Source of the DNA: Lentimicrobiaceae bacterium
Lineage (GTDB): Bacteria > Bacteroidota > Bacteroidia > Bacteroidales > JAGONC01
NCBI GenBank assembly: GCA_017993235.1
Contig: JAGONC010000008.1
Coordinates: 29,382 to 93,381, forward strand
DNA: 64,000 nt
Direction of reading: 5' to 3'
The notes beneath the pieces are model-generated. The model had not been told where the DNA came from. It made no database searches and was given only the letters and a program-made list of their open reading frames with translations. Position numbers and translations under genes: made by a program. Below, one piece after another: positions 7,470-17,376 of this stretch (positions are counted from its first letter, which is position 1; each line of letters starts with the position of its first letter).

Positions 7470-10400
7470 ATGACGAGTAAAAAGAAATTCATTACCTGCG
7501 ACGGGAACATGGCGGCATCACATATTGCCTACATGTTCAGTGAAGTAGCCTGTATTTACCCCATCACACCTTCCTCTACCATGGCGGAATACATTGATGA
7601 ATGGGCTGCGCATGGGAGAAAGAATATTTTTGGCGAGGTGGTTCGCGTAAAGGAGATGCAGTCAGAAGCCGGTGCTGCGGGGGCTGTTCACGGCTCTTTG
7701 CAGGCAGGGGCGCTTACCACAACCTACACAGCATCACAGGGGCTGTTGCTGATGATCCCCAACATGTACAAGATTGCGGGGGAACTTCTTCCGGGTGTTT
7801 TTCATGTCAGTGCCCGTACGGTGGCTGCCCACGCATTATCGATCTTCGGTGATCACAGCGACGTGTATGCAGTCCGCCAGACAGGATTCGCCCTGCTGGC
7901 CAGCGGAAGTGTGCAGCAGATCATGGACCTGGCCGCAGTAGCTCACCTGACCGCCATCCGTACCCGCGTCCCCTTTCTGCATTTCTTCGACGGATTCCGG
8001 TCATCGCATGAATTGCAAAAAATCGAGGTGCTGGAGAAAGAAAACCTTGCAGCGCTGATCGATCAGCAGCAGCTCAGGGCATTCCGCCTGCGGTCCCTGA
8101 ATCCGGAAAATCCAATGATCCGCGGTACGGCACAGAATCCGGACATTTTCTTCCAGGCCAAGGAAGCAGCCAACCTGTTCTATGAACCCATCGCAGATGT
8201 GGTGGATGAGTACATGCAGGCGATCTTTAAGCTTACGGGCCGCGAATACCATCCGTTTACCTATTATGGCGCACCCGATGCCGAACATATCATCGTCGCC
8301 ATGACTACCATCACCGAAACGGCAAGGGAAGTGGTGGATGCATTGATGGCAAAAGGTGAAAAGGTCGGCCTGATCACCTGCCATCTGTACAGACCCTTCT
8401 CACCCAAGTATTTTTTCAGGGTATTTCCAAAAACCGTAAAGCGTATCGCCGTGCTTGACCGTTCCAAAGAGATCGGGGCAACCGGTGAGCCTCTCTATCT
8501 TGACGTGAAGGAAATATTTTACGATAAAGAGAACCGTCCGCTGATCGTCGGCGGTCGTTATGGCCTTAGCTCGAAAGATACTACTCCGGCTCACGTGATT
8601 GCCGTATTCGATAACCTGAAACAGCCTCAGCCGAAAAATGGATTCACCATCAGCATCAAGGACGACGTCACCCATTTATCCCTGCCCCTGCTTCCGGAAA
8701 TCAGCCTGGCACCGCAGGGTACCTTTGAAGCCAAGTTCTACGGGATTGGATCTGACGGAACCGTCACGGCCAATAAGAACTCCATCAAGATCATCGGAGA
8801 CACCACCAACAAATACTGTCAGGCATATTTTGCCTACGACTCGAAAAAATCGGGTGGCATCACCACCTCCCATTTGCGTTTTGGTGATCAACCCATACGC
8901 TCAACCTACCTGGTGAACACTCCTGATTTTGTTGCCTGTCATGTTCCCTCATACCTGGATAAATACGATATGCTGAAGGGACTTAAACCAGGAGGTACCT
9001 TTCTGCTCAACAGCATCTGGGACGAGGAAGAAACCAAGAACCACCTTCCCAACCATATCAAAAAATACCTGGCGGATCACCATATCCAGTTCTATATCAT
9101 CAACGCTACCAAAGTGGCTGAAGACATAGGCCTGGGATCCCGGACCAATTCGATCATGCAATCGGCTTTTTTCAGGATCTCCGGCGTGATCCCCTATGAG
9201 GATGCTGTGAAGGAAATGAAGAAAGCGATCGTTAAATCGTTCAGCAGCAAAGGGGAAGATGTGGTGAACATGAACTTCGCTGCGATCGACAGGGGAGGAG
9301 AAGTGACGAAAATCGAAGTGCCCGCTGAGTGGTCAAAACTACCGGTCAATGGTCAGGAAAAGACGGAAAACCTGCCGGCATTTATCCGGCAGGTGGTCAA
9401 CCCGATCAATTCCATGAAGGGTGACGATCTGCCGGTGAGCGCCTTCGTCGGAAGAGAAGACGGTACGTTCCCTTCCGGAACGGCTGCCTTTGAGAAACGG
9501 GGAATTGCCGTGAATGTGCCGGAATGGATCCCGGAGAATTGCATCCAATGCAACCAGTGCGCCTATGTCTGCCCCCATGCCTGCATCCGGCCTTTCCTGC
9601 TGGATGAGAAAGAATTGATGAATGCCCCGCAGCAAACGGTTACCCTGAAGGCAATTCCGAAGACCTATGAAGGTCTGCAGTACAGAATACAGGTGTCACC
9701 GCTTGACTGCACCGGATGTGCAAACTGCGCCGAGGTCTGCCCTGCCAAGGTGCCTGCACTGGTGATGAAACCCCTGGAAACCCAGCTTGGCCAAACAACG
9801 CGCTGGAATTATATGGAGTCAAATGTCTCCTATAAGGACCATCTTGCAGAAAAAGATAAGAGTGTGAAGAACAGTCAGTTCGCTCAACCCCTGTTCGAAT
9901 TTTCCGGTGCATGTGCCGGCTGCGGCGAAACACCCTATGTAAAACTGATCACCCAGCTGTTCGGCGAACGCCTGATGGTAGCCAATGCCACCGGCTGCTC
10001 CTCCATCTGGGGAGGATCGGCTCCATCAATGCCTTACACCACCCATAAAGCATCCGGTTTCGGTCCCGCATGGGCCAACTCATTGTTTGAGGACAATGCA
10101 GAATACGGTTTTGGTATGGTGACTGCCCTGGGAAAGATGCGCGAGCGACTGGCCAGACTGATAAAAGAAAATAGCGATACCCTGTCGGAACCGCTCAGGG
10201 ATCTTTATGCACAATGGATTGAATGGAGAGAGGATCCCCTGAAATCACGGGAAATTACCGATCAGATCGTACCACTTCTGGAAAAGGAATCCAACCCCAT
10301 CGCGAAGGAATTACTCGATCTGAAACACTATATGGTCAAAAAATCCGTATGGGTGATTGGTGGAGATGGCTGGGCATACGATATTGGCTATGGGGGTCTG

Positions 10401-11012
10401 GACCATGTGCTGGCATCTGGTGACGATATCAACCTGCTGGTACTGGATACCGAAGTATATTCCAATACAGGGGGACAGGCTTCCAAAGCAACCCCGGTTG
10501 CTGCCGTCGCCAAATTCGCTGCCTCTGGTAAAAAGATCCGTAAAAAGGACCTGGGAGCCATGGCCATGACCTATGGCTATGTGTATGTAGCCCAGATCGC
10601 TATGGGAGCAAACCAATCCCAGACACTCCGGGCCATTCGGGAAGCCGAAGCCTATCCCGGCCCTTCCCTGATCATCGCCTATGCACCCTGTATCAATCAT
10701 GGATTGCGGGCTGGCATGAGCAAAACCCAGGAGGAGGAAAAACGCGCCGTAGAAGCAGGCTACTGGCATCTGTACCGGTTCAATCCCCTGCTGGAAAAGG
10801 AAGGTAAAAATCCCTTCCAGCTGGATTCCAAAGAACCCGACTGGACCAAATTCCAGGATTTCCTTAACGGTGAAGTACGCTATACTTCTTTACGGTTAGC
10901 ATTTCCCGAAGAGGCTTCCATCCTGTTCAGAGAAGCCGAGAAAAACGCCCGCTGGCGCTATGAAAGCTATGTTAGAATGGCCTCTATGGACTGGTCAGCG
11001 GTGAATCAATGA
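7470..11012 (+). CDS. nifJ: Pyruvate:ferredoxin (flavodoxin) oxidoreductase
   Basis: A 1180-residue single-chain PFOR, normal length for the family. It oxidises pyruvate and CoA to acetyl-CoA and CO2 and reduces ferredoxin, the central step of anaerobic carbon metabolism. Visible parts in order: the N-terminal pyruvate domain (ACIYPITPSSTMAEYIDEWA), the CoA/transketolase-like domain, an 8Fe ferredoxin domain with CIQCNQCAYVCP near 690 and CTGCANCAEVCP near 746, the third-cluster motif CAGCGETPY near 814, and the thiamine-diphosphate domain with GGDGWAYDIGYGG near 964 and YSNTGGQASKATP. Its final codons overlap the ATG of the downstream haem-binding gene by 4 bases. Confidence 0.97.
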   Translation: MTSKKKFITCDGNMAASHIAYMFSEVACIYPITPSSTMAEYIDEWAAHGRKNIFGEVVRVKEMQSEAGAAGAVHGSLQAGALTTTYTASQGLLLMIPNMYKIAGELLPGVFHVSARTVAAHALSIFGDHSDVYAVRQTGFALLASGSVQQIMDLAAVAHLTAIRTRVPFLHFFDGFRSSHELQKIEVLEKENLAALIDQQQLRAFRLRSLNPENPMIRGTAQNPDIFFQAKEAANLFYEPIADVVDEYMQAIFKLTGREYHPFTYYGAPDAEHIIVAMTTITETAREVVDALMAKGEKVGLITCHLYRPFSPKYFFRVFPKTVKRIAVLDRSKEIGATGEPLYLDVKEIFYDKENRPLIVGGRYGLSSKDTTPAHVIAVFDNLKQPQPKNGFTISIKDDVTHLSLPLLPEISLAPQGTFEAKFYGIGSDGTVTANKNSIKIIGDTTNKYCQAYFAYDSKKSGGITTSHLRFGDQPIRSTYLVNTPDFVACHVPSYLDKYDMLKGLKPGGTFLLNSIWDEEETKNHLPNHIKKYLADHHIQFYIINATKVAEDIGLGSRTNSIMQSAFFRISGVIPYEDAVKEMKKAIVKSFSSKGEDVVNMNFAAIDRGGEVTKIEVPAEWSKLPVNGQEKTENLPAFIRQVVNPINSMKGDDLPVSAFVGREDGTFPSGTAAFEKRGIAVNVPEWIPENCIQCNQCAYVCPHACIRPFLLDEKELMNAPQQTVTLKAIPKTYEGLQYRIQVSPLDCTGCANCAEVCPAKVPALVMKPLETQLGQTTRWNYMESNVSYKDHLAEKDKSVKNSQFAQPLFEFSGACAGCGETPYVKLITQLFGERLMVANATGCSSIWGGSAPSMPYTTHKASGFGPAWANSLFEDNAEYGFGMVTALGKMRERLARLIKENSDTLSEPLRDLYAQWIEWREDPLKSREITDQIVPLLEKESNPIAKELLDLKHYMVKKSVWVIGGDGWAYDIGYGGLDHVLASGDDINLLVLDTEVYSNTGGQASKATPVAAVAKFAASGKKIRKKDLGAMAMTYGYVYVAQIAMGANQSQTLRAIREAEAYPGPSLIIAYAPCINHGLRAGMSKTQEEEKRAVEAGYWHLYRFNPLLEKEGKNPFQLDSKEPDWTKFQDFLNGEVRYTSLRLAFPEEASILFREAEKNARWRYESYVRMASMDWSAVNQ

Positions 11013-11410
11013 AATTAACCATGAAGAGAACACTCTTACTGGGAATCGCAGCCATCGGTCTGCTGGTTGCCTATGTGACACTTACTTCTCCGGCTGGCTC
11101 TGCCGAGAGTGTGAACAGTTCCAATACGGTATGGCCTGAAAATGTGGCGAAGATCCTTGAGAACTCTTGCTACGACTGCCATACCGACCTGTCAGGGAAC
11201 GCAATGGCCAAAGCCAAACTGAATTTCGACGGATGGGATAAACTGACCGATGCTAAAAAACTGGGAACCCTGGATGAAATCTGTTCGGAAGTGACCAGAG
11301 GCAGTATGCCCCCGGCAAAGTACATCTCGAAATACGCTGACCGAAAACTTTCACCAGAACAGGTTACGCTGATCTGCTCCTGGGTGGAGGAGGAATCCGG
11401 GAAAAGGTAG
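11009..11410 (+). CDS. Haem-binding domain protein (single CxxCH)
   Basis: A 133-residue exported protein with a signal-like N-terminus (KRTLLLGIAAIGLLVAYVTL). The motif NSCYDCHTD near residue 53 is a c-type haem attachment site, and the C-terminal part (EVTRGSMPPAKYISKYADRKL) follows the small haem-binding-domain family common in Bacteroidota. It would sit in the periplasm as an electron carrier or sensor. It overlaps nifJ by 4 bases, so it is co-translated with PFOR although PFOR is cytoplasmic; a direct partnership is uncertain. A degenerate copy of its C-terminal half follows immediately. Confidence 0.85.
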   Translation: MKLTMKRTLLLGIAAIGLLVAYVTLTSPAGSAESVNSSNTVWPENVAKILENSCYDCHTDLSGNAMAKAKLNFDGWDKLTDAKKLGTLDEICSEVTRGSMPPAKYISKYADRKLSPEQVTLICSWVEEESGKR

Positions 11411-11565
11411 TTGCCCTCCAGCAGATGGGTGAGGAGGTTTCAAAAGGAGAAATGCCGCTGAAAAGCTATTCCCGTATGCATAGGAAAGCCCGGTTGTCAG
11501 CGGCTCAAAGGGAACAGCTATCACAGTGGATTGATCTGGAAAGTGCAAGGTTGATCGGGCAGTAA
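11395..11565 (+). pseudogene. Remnant of a second haem-binding protein (C-terminal half)
   Basis: In a different frame from the preceding gene, the DNA encodes LQQMGEEVSKGEMPLKSY and then LSAAQREQLSQWIDLE before a TAA at 11563. This aligns with the C-terminal half of the upstream protein (EVTRGSMPPAKYISKY, LSPEQVTLICSWVEEE). There is no start codon, signal peptide or CxxCH, so it is the tail of a decayed tandem paralogue, or of a formerly two-domain protein cut by the TAG at 11408. Confidence 0.7.
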
Positions 11566-11582
11566 GCAAGCGCTGCTCCGGA

Positions 11583-14015
11583 TTACAGCTTCAGCGAATA
11601 TTGCAGGATCACACTCCGTATTTCTTCGGCCTTCAACGGCCGGAGCGAATAGATGCGGTTCAGGAAATTATTCACGATCAGGGTGATCTTGTGCTGGTCA
11701 CCGAAATGGTAACTGAGCCGGCCATCCATCACCACGTTCCCGTTATTGTGATGTTCGAAATAATCCATGTAAAGGATGGGCTGCAGGGTTCCCCCTGAAC
11801 TGATGGTAGCCTGTTCAAAATCAGCTATGGCCTTGTCAAGGTTCTCAATCTTGCTGAAATATTTCACACTGTATCCCACGATCCATTGGAGATAATGCCA
11901 CTCAAGGTCACATTTTAATGTGTGCAGAAAACGGTATTTCAATATCTCCCTGGAAGGATCCACACTCGTGGAATTATAGCTGAATTCGGTGTATCCCCCT
12001 CCCCCCGGATTGTAATCATGGGCAAAGACAAGATCGGGCTCCAGGGCTTTGGGTATAATATAATTGTAACCGACGATCGTATTGACCTGCATCCGGGTTC
12101 CTATCCGGGCGATCCCGGTGTGGGAAATATCAATGCCCGTGATCCGGGTCTTTCCGGTGTTGAGAAACTTGAATCCAGCCATGGCGAACGTGAAGGTTGG
12201 ATCCCAGAAACCAAAAAGGTATTCGATCGTATTTTTATATTCCTGCTGGAAAATGGCAATATCGAGATAACCAAAGTAGTTGCCGAATTTCAGGCCCTGT
12301 TTCAGTCCGATCTCTGCATTCCAGCTGGACTCGGGTTTCAGATCAGGGTTCTCAAAGACGGCGATGGCTCCCATGGAGGTTCGGATAAATCTTTCGGCGA
12401 TGGTAGGATAACGATACCCCTGTCCGAACGATGCCCGCAGGTATGTTTCCTGCATCAGCTTGAGGGTGCCTCCGAGGCGGAAAATGCCTTTTGTGTCGTC
12501 AACCGTATCATTCAGGCTGTAATGTTCCAGCCTGATCCCAAGGGAAAGGTTAATGGTCTTGAAGAAGTTCTTCTCCAGCTGCATATAGCCCGACAGGTTC
12601 AGCAGGGTGTTATCGGGTGAACCCGATCCTCCGTACATTTTGGCATGTGAGTTAGTGAACTGTCCTGAAAAACCGCCAATGAACTCAAAACCGTCGAGGA
12701 ATTCATATTCCCTTCGAAACTGATAGTCACCAATATAAACCGTCTGACGCGTCGACTGGTCGTTTGACATGATGTTGTTCAGATGGAAGATCCGTCCCTT
12801 CAGCGAGTGGCGGATCCCTGTCTGGGTGTAATAATTGAAAAAGGGATCCAGGAAGAAGCTGAACATATCCTGAAGTATGGCTGAGCCAGGGTAAGCCCTG
12901 AAAAAACCGGAGGTGTCGTCCAGCCAGGCCATCGTCATCTGGGTGTTGTTCTGAATGATGTTCCCGTTCATCCCATAGTCCAGCCCCTGTATCTTTTTGG
13001 AGCGGTAGCGCAGGTTGAAGTTCATACGGTACTGGCGGCTTGCCATCTGTTTATCCGTAAAATCGCTGACCGTATCAATCACATAGGGATTGGGACGGGG
13101 CGCCCCGATGTACCCGTGATCGAAGTTCACCTGACCTCCGGCCACCAGGTCCAGATTGCCCAGCCTGCGTGCGTGAAGGAAATTCAACCCGGTGATATAG
13201 GGATAGTCGTCCCACCACTTGTAGGATTTATCCCCGGGAGCGGTATAAAATCCTGAATAGGCATTGACCCGGGTCAATGGCTTGGCTTTGGGGTAGGCCG
13301 TCCGGATGTAGATGGCTCCGCTCAGGGAGGATGCCCCGGAAAGTACCGAGGCGGCTCCTTTAATCACCTCGATCTGTTCGATATTTTCAACCGGTATCAG
13401 ATCCCATAATGAACGTCCTGCATCCCCGGTGAGCATCGGCAGGTCGTCAACAAAGACAGCCACCTTACTGCCCACGCCGAAGGTGAATCCGCTGCCACCC
13501 CTGATCTGGGCCTCTCCATCCAGGATATTCAATCCGGGAGTCAGATCCAGTGCCGTTTTGACGCTCCTGGCGTTCTTACTCTCGATCATCGTTGATTTGA
13601 TCACTTCCATGGAGACGGTGAGATCTTCATACCGCTTCTCGTATTTACCCACTTTGATTTCAACTCCCTGGATTTCACTGATGTAGGGTTCCAACACGAT
13701 CTTTTTTTCAATGGTCTCCCCTCCAGCGATCTGCAGGGTGATCGTATCCGATTTCATCCCCGTATAATTGATCAGGAAGGAATGTGTCCCCGCTTTAACG
13801 GTCAGGCTGAATCTTCCGTACAGGTCAGAGGCCACTCCAATGGTGGGATCCGATCGCAGAATGATGTTGGCTCCAATCAATGCTTCGCCTGTCGTCCGGT
13901 CAATCACTTTACCCTTGAATACGCCGTATTCCTGGGCTGTCGACAAAAGGACAGACAGCAATAATAAAGCGCCCATCAAAACCAGGGATCGATATCCGGA
14001 GGGATACAGCTTCAT
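11583..14015 (-). CDS. TonB-dependent outer-membrane receptor
   Basis: An 810-residue protein from the ATG at 14015, chosen because the signal peptide (MKLYPSGYRSLVLMGALLLL) starts there; an upstream in-frame extension looks non-coding. A carboxypeptidase-regulatory-like domain follows the signal (FKGKVIDRTTGEALIGANII), then the plug domain (KTALDLTPGLNILDGEAQIRGG; VAVFVDDLPML; IEQIEVIKGAASVLSGASSL), then a long beta-barrel ending in aromatic-rich strands (SVILQYSLKL). It imports a ligand across the outer membrane using TonB energy. No SusD partner is nearby, so a siderophore, vitamin or metal complex is as likely as a glycan; the ligand cannot be told. Confidence 0.92.
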   Translation of the reverse strand: MKLYPSGYRSLVLMGALLLLSVLLSTAQEYGVFKGKVIDRTTGEALIGANIILRSDPTIGVASDLYGRFSLTVKAGTHSFLINYTGMKSDTITLQIAGGETIEKKIVLEPYISEIQGVEIKVGKYEKRYEDLTVSMEVIKSTMIESKNARSVKTALDLTPGLNILDGEAQIRGGSGFTFGVGSKVAVFVDDLPMLTGDAGRSLWDLIPVENIEQIEVIKGAASVLSGASSLSGAIYIRTAYPKAKPLTRVNAYSGFYTAPGDKSYKWWDDYPYITGLNFLHARRLGNLDLVAGGQVNFDHGYIGAPRPNPYVIDTVSDFTDKQMASRQYRMNFNLRYRSKKIQGLDYGMNGNIIQNNTQMTMAWLDDTSGFFRAYPGSAILQDMFSFFLDPFFNYYTQTGIRHSLKGRIFHLNNIMSNDQSTRQTVYIGDYQFRREYEFLDGFEFIGGFSGQFTNSHAKMYGGSGSPDNTLLNLSGYMQLEKNFFKTINLSLGIRLEHYSLNDTVDDTKGIFRLGGTLKLMQETYLRASFGQGYRYPTIAERFIRTSMGAIAVFENPDLKPESSWNAEIGLKQGLKFGNYFGYLDIAIFQQEYKNTIEYLFGFWDPTFTFAMAGFKFLNTGKTRITGIDISHTGIARIGTRMQVNTIVGYNYIIPKALEPDLVFAHDYNPGGGGYTEFSYNSTSVDPSREILKYRFLHTLKCDLEWHYLQWIVGYSVKYFSKIENLDKAIADFEQATISSGGTLQPILYMDYFEHHNNGNVVMDGRLSYHFGDQHKITLIVNNFLNRIYSLRPLKAEEIRSVILQYSLKL

Positions 14016-14034
14016 ATTGCCAGGTTTAATTCGG

Positions 14035-14985
14035 TCAGTCGAGGTAAAATTTCTTCGACATGATGCCCTGATCATAGTGCAGGCACCCGATATAAATTCC
14101 CGGATGTAACCGTGTTGGCAGCATGATTTCAGAAGAAAGATCCTGGATCTCCAACATGATCCTGCCACTCAGATCCAGGACCCGGAAGGAGGCGATCTTT
14201 ACCATGTCAGGAGTCATTCCCTTGAAAACCACTTTCTGGCCCATGATGTTGAATGTCATTTCCCGGGTTGCCTTTTCATCCGTACCCTGATCTTTATAGA
14301 TCAGCTGGAGATCATCGAACAAACCCTGGCTGTTTGCAATGGCATCCGTGCCATTTCCTGCCTTGACCACCACCAGGATATATTCAGGGGTGTCGTCCGA
14401 CAGGTAGACGAAAGGGACGGAAAAGCGGGTCCAGGTTTCAACGGTAGCTTCGGGCATGATGAAATTTGCATCGGCGATCCAGTTGTTGTGTGTGCCATGT
14501 TCTGGCAATGCTCCCTGTTCTTTATGCAGGATAGCCCGTACGCCTCCGTGGTCGCTGCCCACCGGGTAATACTTATACCAGCCTGCCAGGCTGTCGGGTT
14601 TGCTGGTGAATACGGTATGCCATTTGGCAGAATCCTGCCGTGTGAACACATATCCACTATCCGGATTGAAGCTGGCGTGAACCTGTCCGTTAGTGAGTGT
14701 CCCTGTGGCCACAATTCCGGGGAAAGGCACCAGGTTGGTCAGTTTAACGGAATAGTTTCCCGAATGAGCATCGGTGGATTGTTCCCAGACCACAGGTGCA
14801 GCCTGATTGGTTGTGGGATTGTCGGATGTCTTGATGGAGCTCCAGTCAGCGGGTTCCTCCCTTACCGTGCCGGCATCCTCCCATATTTCAAAACCTGCAT
14901 TTTCGAGCTGTTGCTGTGCGGAAATCCAACCGTGGGCAATCAGGCAGGCCAGGATCAGCAGTAGTTTATGCATAAGGAGACGCAT
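14035..14985 (-). CDS. Secreted PCMD-like protein with T9SS sorting domain
   Basis: Starts at the ATG at 14985, four bases beyond the end of sppA; a second ATG at 14973 is possible. About 316 residues. A signal peptide (MHKLLLILACLIAHGWISAQ) leads into a lectin-like/PCMD-type domain (LENAGFEIWEDAGT near the start, the family's NxGFExW motif). The last 80 residues (RVLDLSGRIMLEIQ, then LHPGIYIGCLHYDQGIMSKK) are a type A sorting domain for type IX secretion. It is probably exported to the cell surface or medium. It lies between sppA and the TonB receptor, all on the minus strand. Confidence 0.8.
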   Translation of the reverse strand: MRLLMHKLLLILACLIAHGWISAQQQLENAGFEIWEDAGTVREEPADWSSIKTSDNPTTNQAAPVVWEQSTDAHSGNYSVKLTNLVPFPGIVATGTLTNGQVHASFNPDSGYVFTRQDSAKWHTVFTSKPDSLAGWYKYYPVGSDHGGVRAILHKEQGALPEHGTHNNWIADANFIMPEATVETWTRFSVPFVYLSDDTPEYILVVVKAGNGTDAIANSQGLFDDLQLIYKDQGTDEKATREMTFNIMGQKVVFKGMTPDMVKIASFRVLDLSGRIMLEIQDLSSEIMLPTRLHPGIYIGCLHYDQGIMSKKFYLD

Positions 14986-14989
14986 CCTT

Positions 14990-16768
14990 CTATTGTATCT
15001 GAAGTTCATAGGGTAAACGGGCCTGTACTCCCTTCATGGTGGAGATCTCTTTCCAGATGCGGTAATAGGGATAAAAATCCCCGATCTCCTTTTGAATACG
15101 GGTTTCAGGATCTTTTCCCATCAATTCATCCATGATCTGCTGGAAAGGATCTTTTTGTTTGGGCAGCGAAACCACCTTATAATTTGTGATCTCTGCCATT
15201 TCCGATGCCAGTTGGATGGCGTCGTCCAGTCCCCCGAATTCATCGATCAGGCCGATGCGTTTAGCGTCCACACCGCTCCAGACGCGTCCCTGTGCAATGC
15301 TATCCACCCTTTCGACCGGGATGTTGCGAGCTTCGGCCACGTAGGCCAGAAACGTGGCATAAATGTCATCCACCTCGTACTGCAGTACTTCTTTTTCTTT
15401 TTCCGTCATCGGCCGGTTGATGGCCATAAATTCAGCATTTGCGTTGGTCTCGACCTGGTCGAAAGTGAGTCCGAGCTTGTTGGTGAACAGCCCTTCCATA
15501 TTGGGAACAAAACCAAACACGCCGATGGATCCGGTGATCGTATTCTCGTGTGCAACGATCTTGTCGGCCATACAGGATATCCAGTATCCCCCGGAAGCGG
15601 CCACGTCACCATAGGAGGCAACCACGGGTTTTTTGAATTTTGCCAGCATCAGTTCCCTCAGGATCACATCCGAGGCCAGCGCATCCCCCCCGGGCGAGTT
15701 CACCCGGAGTACAATGGCCCTGACATTGGTATCCAGTCGGGCTTCACGTATGGTTTTGGATAAACGTTCGGAACCAATTGCGTAATCATCACCCTCTCCG
15801 CCACTGATGCCTCCCAGCGCATAAATGACAGCGATCTTGTTTTTCTGAAAGACCTTTTGTTTCTTATGAGGCTCATAGTCCATGTATTTGTTCAGCGTTA
15901 TGGAAGGGATCTTCTTCTCTTCCTTGATGTCGAGCGCTTTTCTGATCTCAGCCATGAACTCGTCCTTGTACAGCAGTCCGTCAATAAGCTTCTTTTCAAC
16001 GGCGAGCTCCGGTTTTTTTAATGCATCCAGCTCCGTGGCGATCCGGTTAAGCTCTGACACCGGAAGATTACGGGCCGTGGCGATCTGCCCGATCATATAA
16101 TCCCACATGGTGGTGATAAAACGGCTGGTTTGCTCACGGTTGGCATCACTCATCCGGTCGCTGATGAAAGGTTCCATGGCACTTTTGAACCGGTTGTTCA
16201 TCGGCCGGATGAGCTGGGCCTCCACATCCAGTTTTTCAAGCGTGTTCTTATAGAAGGTGACCTCAGCATAGAGCCCCTTAAAGAGCATCATCCCCTTGGG
16301 ATGCATATAGATCTTGTCGCCTGCAGTGGCCAGGTAATAGGATCCCTGACTGTAGGAATCCGCATAACTGTAGATGAATTTACCGGATTTCCTGAAGTTG
16401 ATCAGACCGGTACGGAACTCATCAATGTTGGCGATGCCGGCATTCAGGTTATTGAGATCAAGGTAGATACCCTTGATGTGATCATCTTCCCCGGCTTTTT
16501 TGATACAGGCCAGAATATCATCCAGCCCGGGGGTCTTTTCCATGGAAAAATCCGTAAAATTTGACATTTGCGGTGTTTTGGTGCCTCTGTCCATGATCTT
16601 TTTATCGAGTGTAAGCTGCAATACGGCATTGCCGGGGACCACCACGGCTTCCTTTTCTCCGAGGGAAGCGAGCGAGAACAGGAAGATCATGAAGATGAGT
16701 AACAGGATGATGGATATCAGCAGATACCCGGCCATTGAGGCGAGCATGAATTTCAGAAAGTCTTTCAT
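14990..16768 (-). CDS. sppA: Signal peptide peptidase SppA, long type
   Basis: A 592-residue protein of the tandem-domain (67K) SppA class. It has an N-terminal membrane anchor (LLISIILLLIFMIFLFSLAS), then two crotonase-like halves. The general-base lysine sits in NRFKSAMEPF in the first half, and the serine nucleophile in DVAASGGYWISCMADK in the second. These match the Lys/Ser dyad of the Escherichia coli enzyme, which digests released signal peptides in the inner membrane. The length is normal. The T9SS cargo gene begins four bases after its stop. Confidence 0.93.
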   Translation of the reverse strand: MKDFLKFMLASMAGYLLISIILLLIFMIFLFSLASLGEKEAVVVPGNAVLQLTLDKKIMDRGTKTPQMSNFTDFSMEKTPGLDDILACIKKAGEDDHIKGIYLDLNNLNAGIANIDEFRTGLINFRKSGKFIYSYADSYSQGSYYLATAGDKIYMHPKGMMLFKGLYAEVTFYKNTLEKLDVEAQLIRPMNNRFKSAMEPFISDRMSDANREQTSRFITTMWDYMIGQIATARNLPVSELNRIATELDALKKPELAVEKKLIDGLLYKDEFMAEIRKALDIKEEKKIPSITLNKYMDYEPHKKQKVFQKNKIAVIYALGGISGGEGDDYAIGSERLSKTIREARLDTNVRAIVLRVNSPGGDALASDVILRELMLAKFKKPVVASYGDVAASGGYWISCMADKIVAHENTITGSIGVFGFVPNMEGLFTNKLGLTFDQVETNANAEFMAINRPMTEKEKEVLQYEVDDIYATFLAYVAEARNIPVERVDSIAQGRVWSGVDAKRIGLIDEFGGLDDAIQLASEMAEITNYKVVSLPKQKDPFQQIMDELMGKDPETRIQKEIGDFYPYYRIWKEISTMKGVQARLPYELQIQ

Positions 16769-16869
16769 GGATTCTGGGTTTTTGGTTTCAGGCCATTAAA
16801 TTACGAAAAAAATGAAGCGGATGGAATTCTTGTCGTATTTTTGGGTCTATTAACAGGATCAAACCATTC

Positions 16870-17376
16870 ATGGCGATAGCCTTTCTTTTATTGGGGGGAA
16901 ATCTGGGTGACCGGGAAAGGATGCTGGAGACGGCGGTCGGTCACCTGGTAAAAAGCTCCGGTGCGCTTCTGGCATCCTCTTCTATCTATGAAACCCAGCC
17001 CTGGGGAAACCATGAACAACCTTTATTCCTGAACCAGGTCATTTGCCTTGAAACCCGCCTGTCGCCCTCGGAATTACTCGACGAGATCCAGGCCATCGAA
17101 TTGCGGATGGGCAGGAAACGGAACGGGCATCGTTATCAGCCAAGACCCATGGATATTGATATCCTGTTCTACGACGACATCATCCTTCAGTCGGAGAGGC
17201 TGACCATACCGCACCCACTCCTGCATAAACGTGCATTTACGCTGATACCGCTGATGGAGATTGCACCCGGATTGATCCATCCGGTACTGAACCGGTCAAT
17301 CGACGAACTGTGCAGGAGCAACCATGATCCATTGACGGTCAGGAAATACCGGTTGAAACATAATACGGAAGCATGA
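16870..17376 (+). CDS. folK: 2-amino-4-hydroxy-6-hydroxymethyldihydropteridine diphosphokinase
   Basis: A 168-residue HPPK, the folate-pathway enzyme that transfers pyrophosphate from ATP to the pterin alcohol. Diagnostic motifs are visible: LLGGNLGDRERML at the N-terminus, ETQPWGNHEQPLFLNQVI (pterin side) and RKRNGHRYQPRPMDIDILFY (ATP and magnesium binding) in the middle. Its stop overlaps the start of the deoxynucleoside kinase gene by 4 bases. This folK-dNK pairing recurs in Bacteroidota. Confidence 0.96.
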   Translation: MAIAFLLLGGNLGDRERMLETAVGHLVKSSGALLASSSIYETQPWGNHEQPLFLNQVICLETRLSPSELLDEIQAIELRMGRKRNGHRYQPRPMDIDILFYDDIILQSERLTIPHPLLHKRAFTLIPLMEIAPGLIHPVLNRSIDELCRSNHDPLTVRKYRLKHNTEA

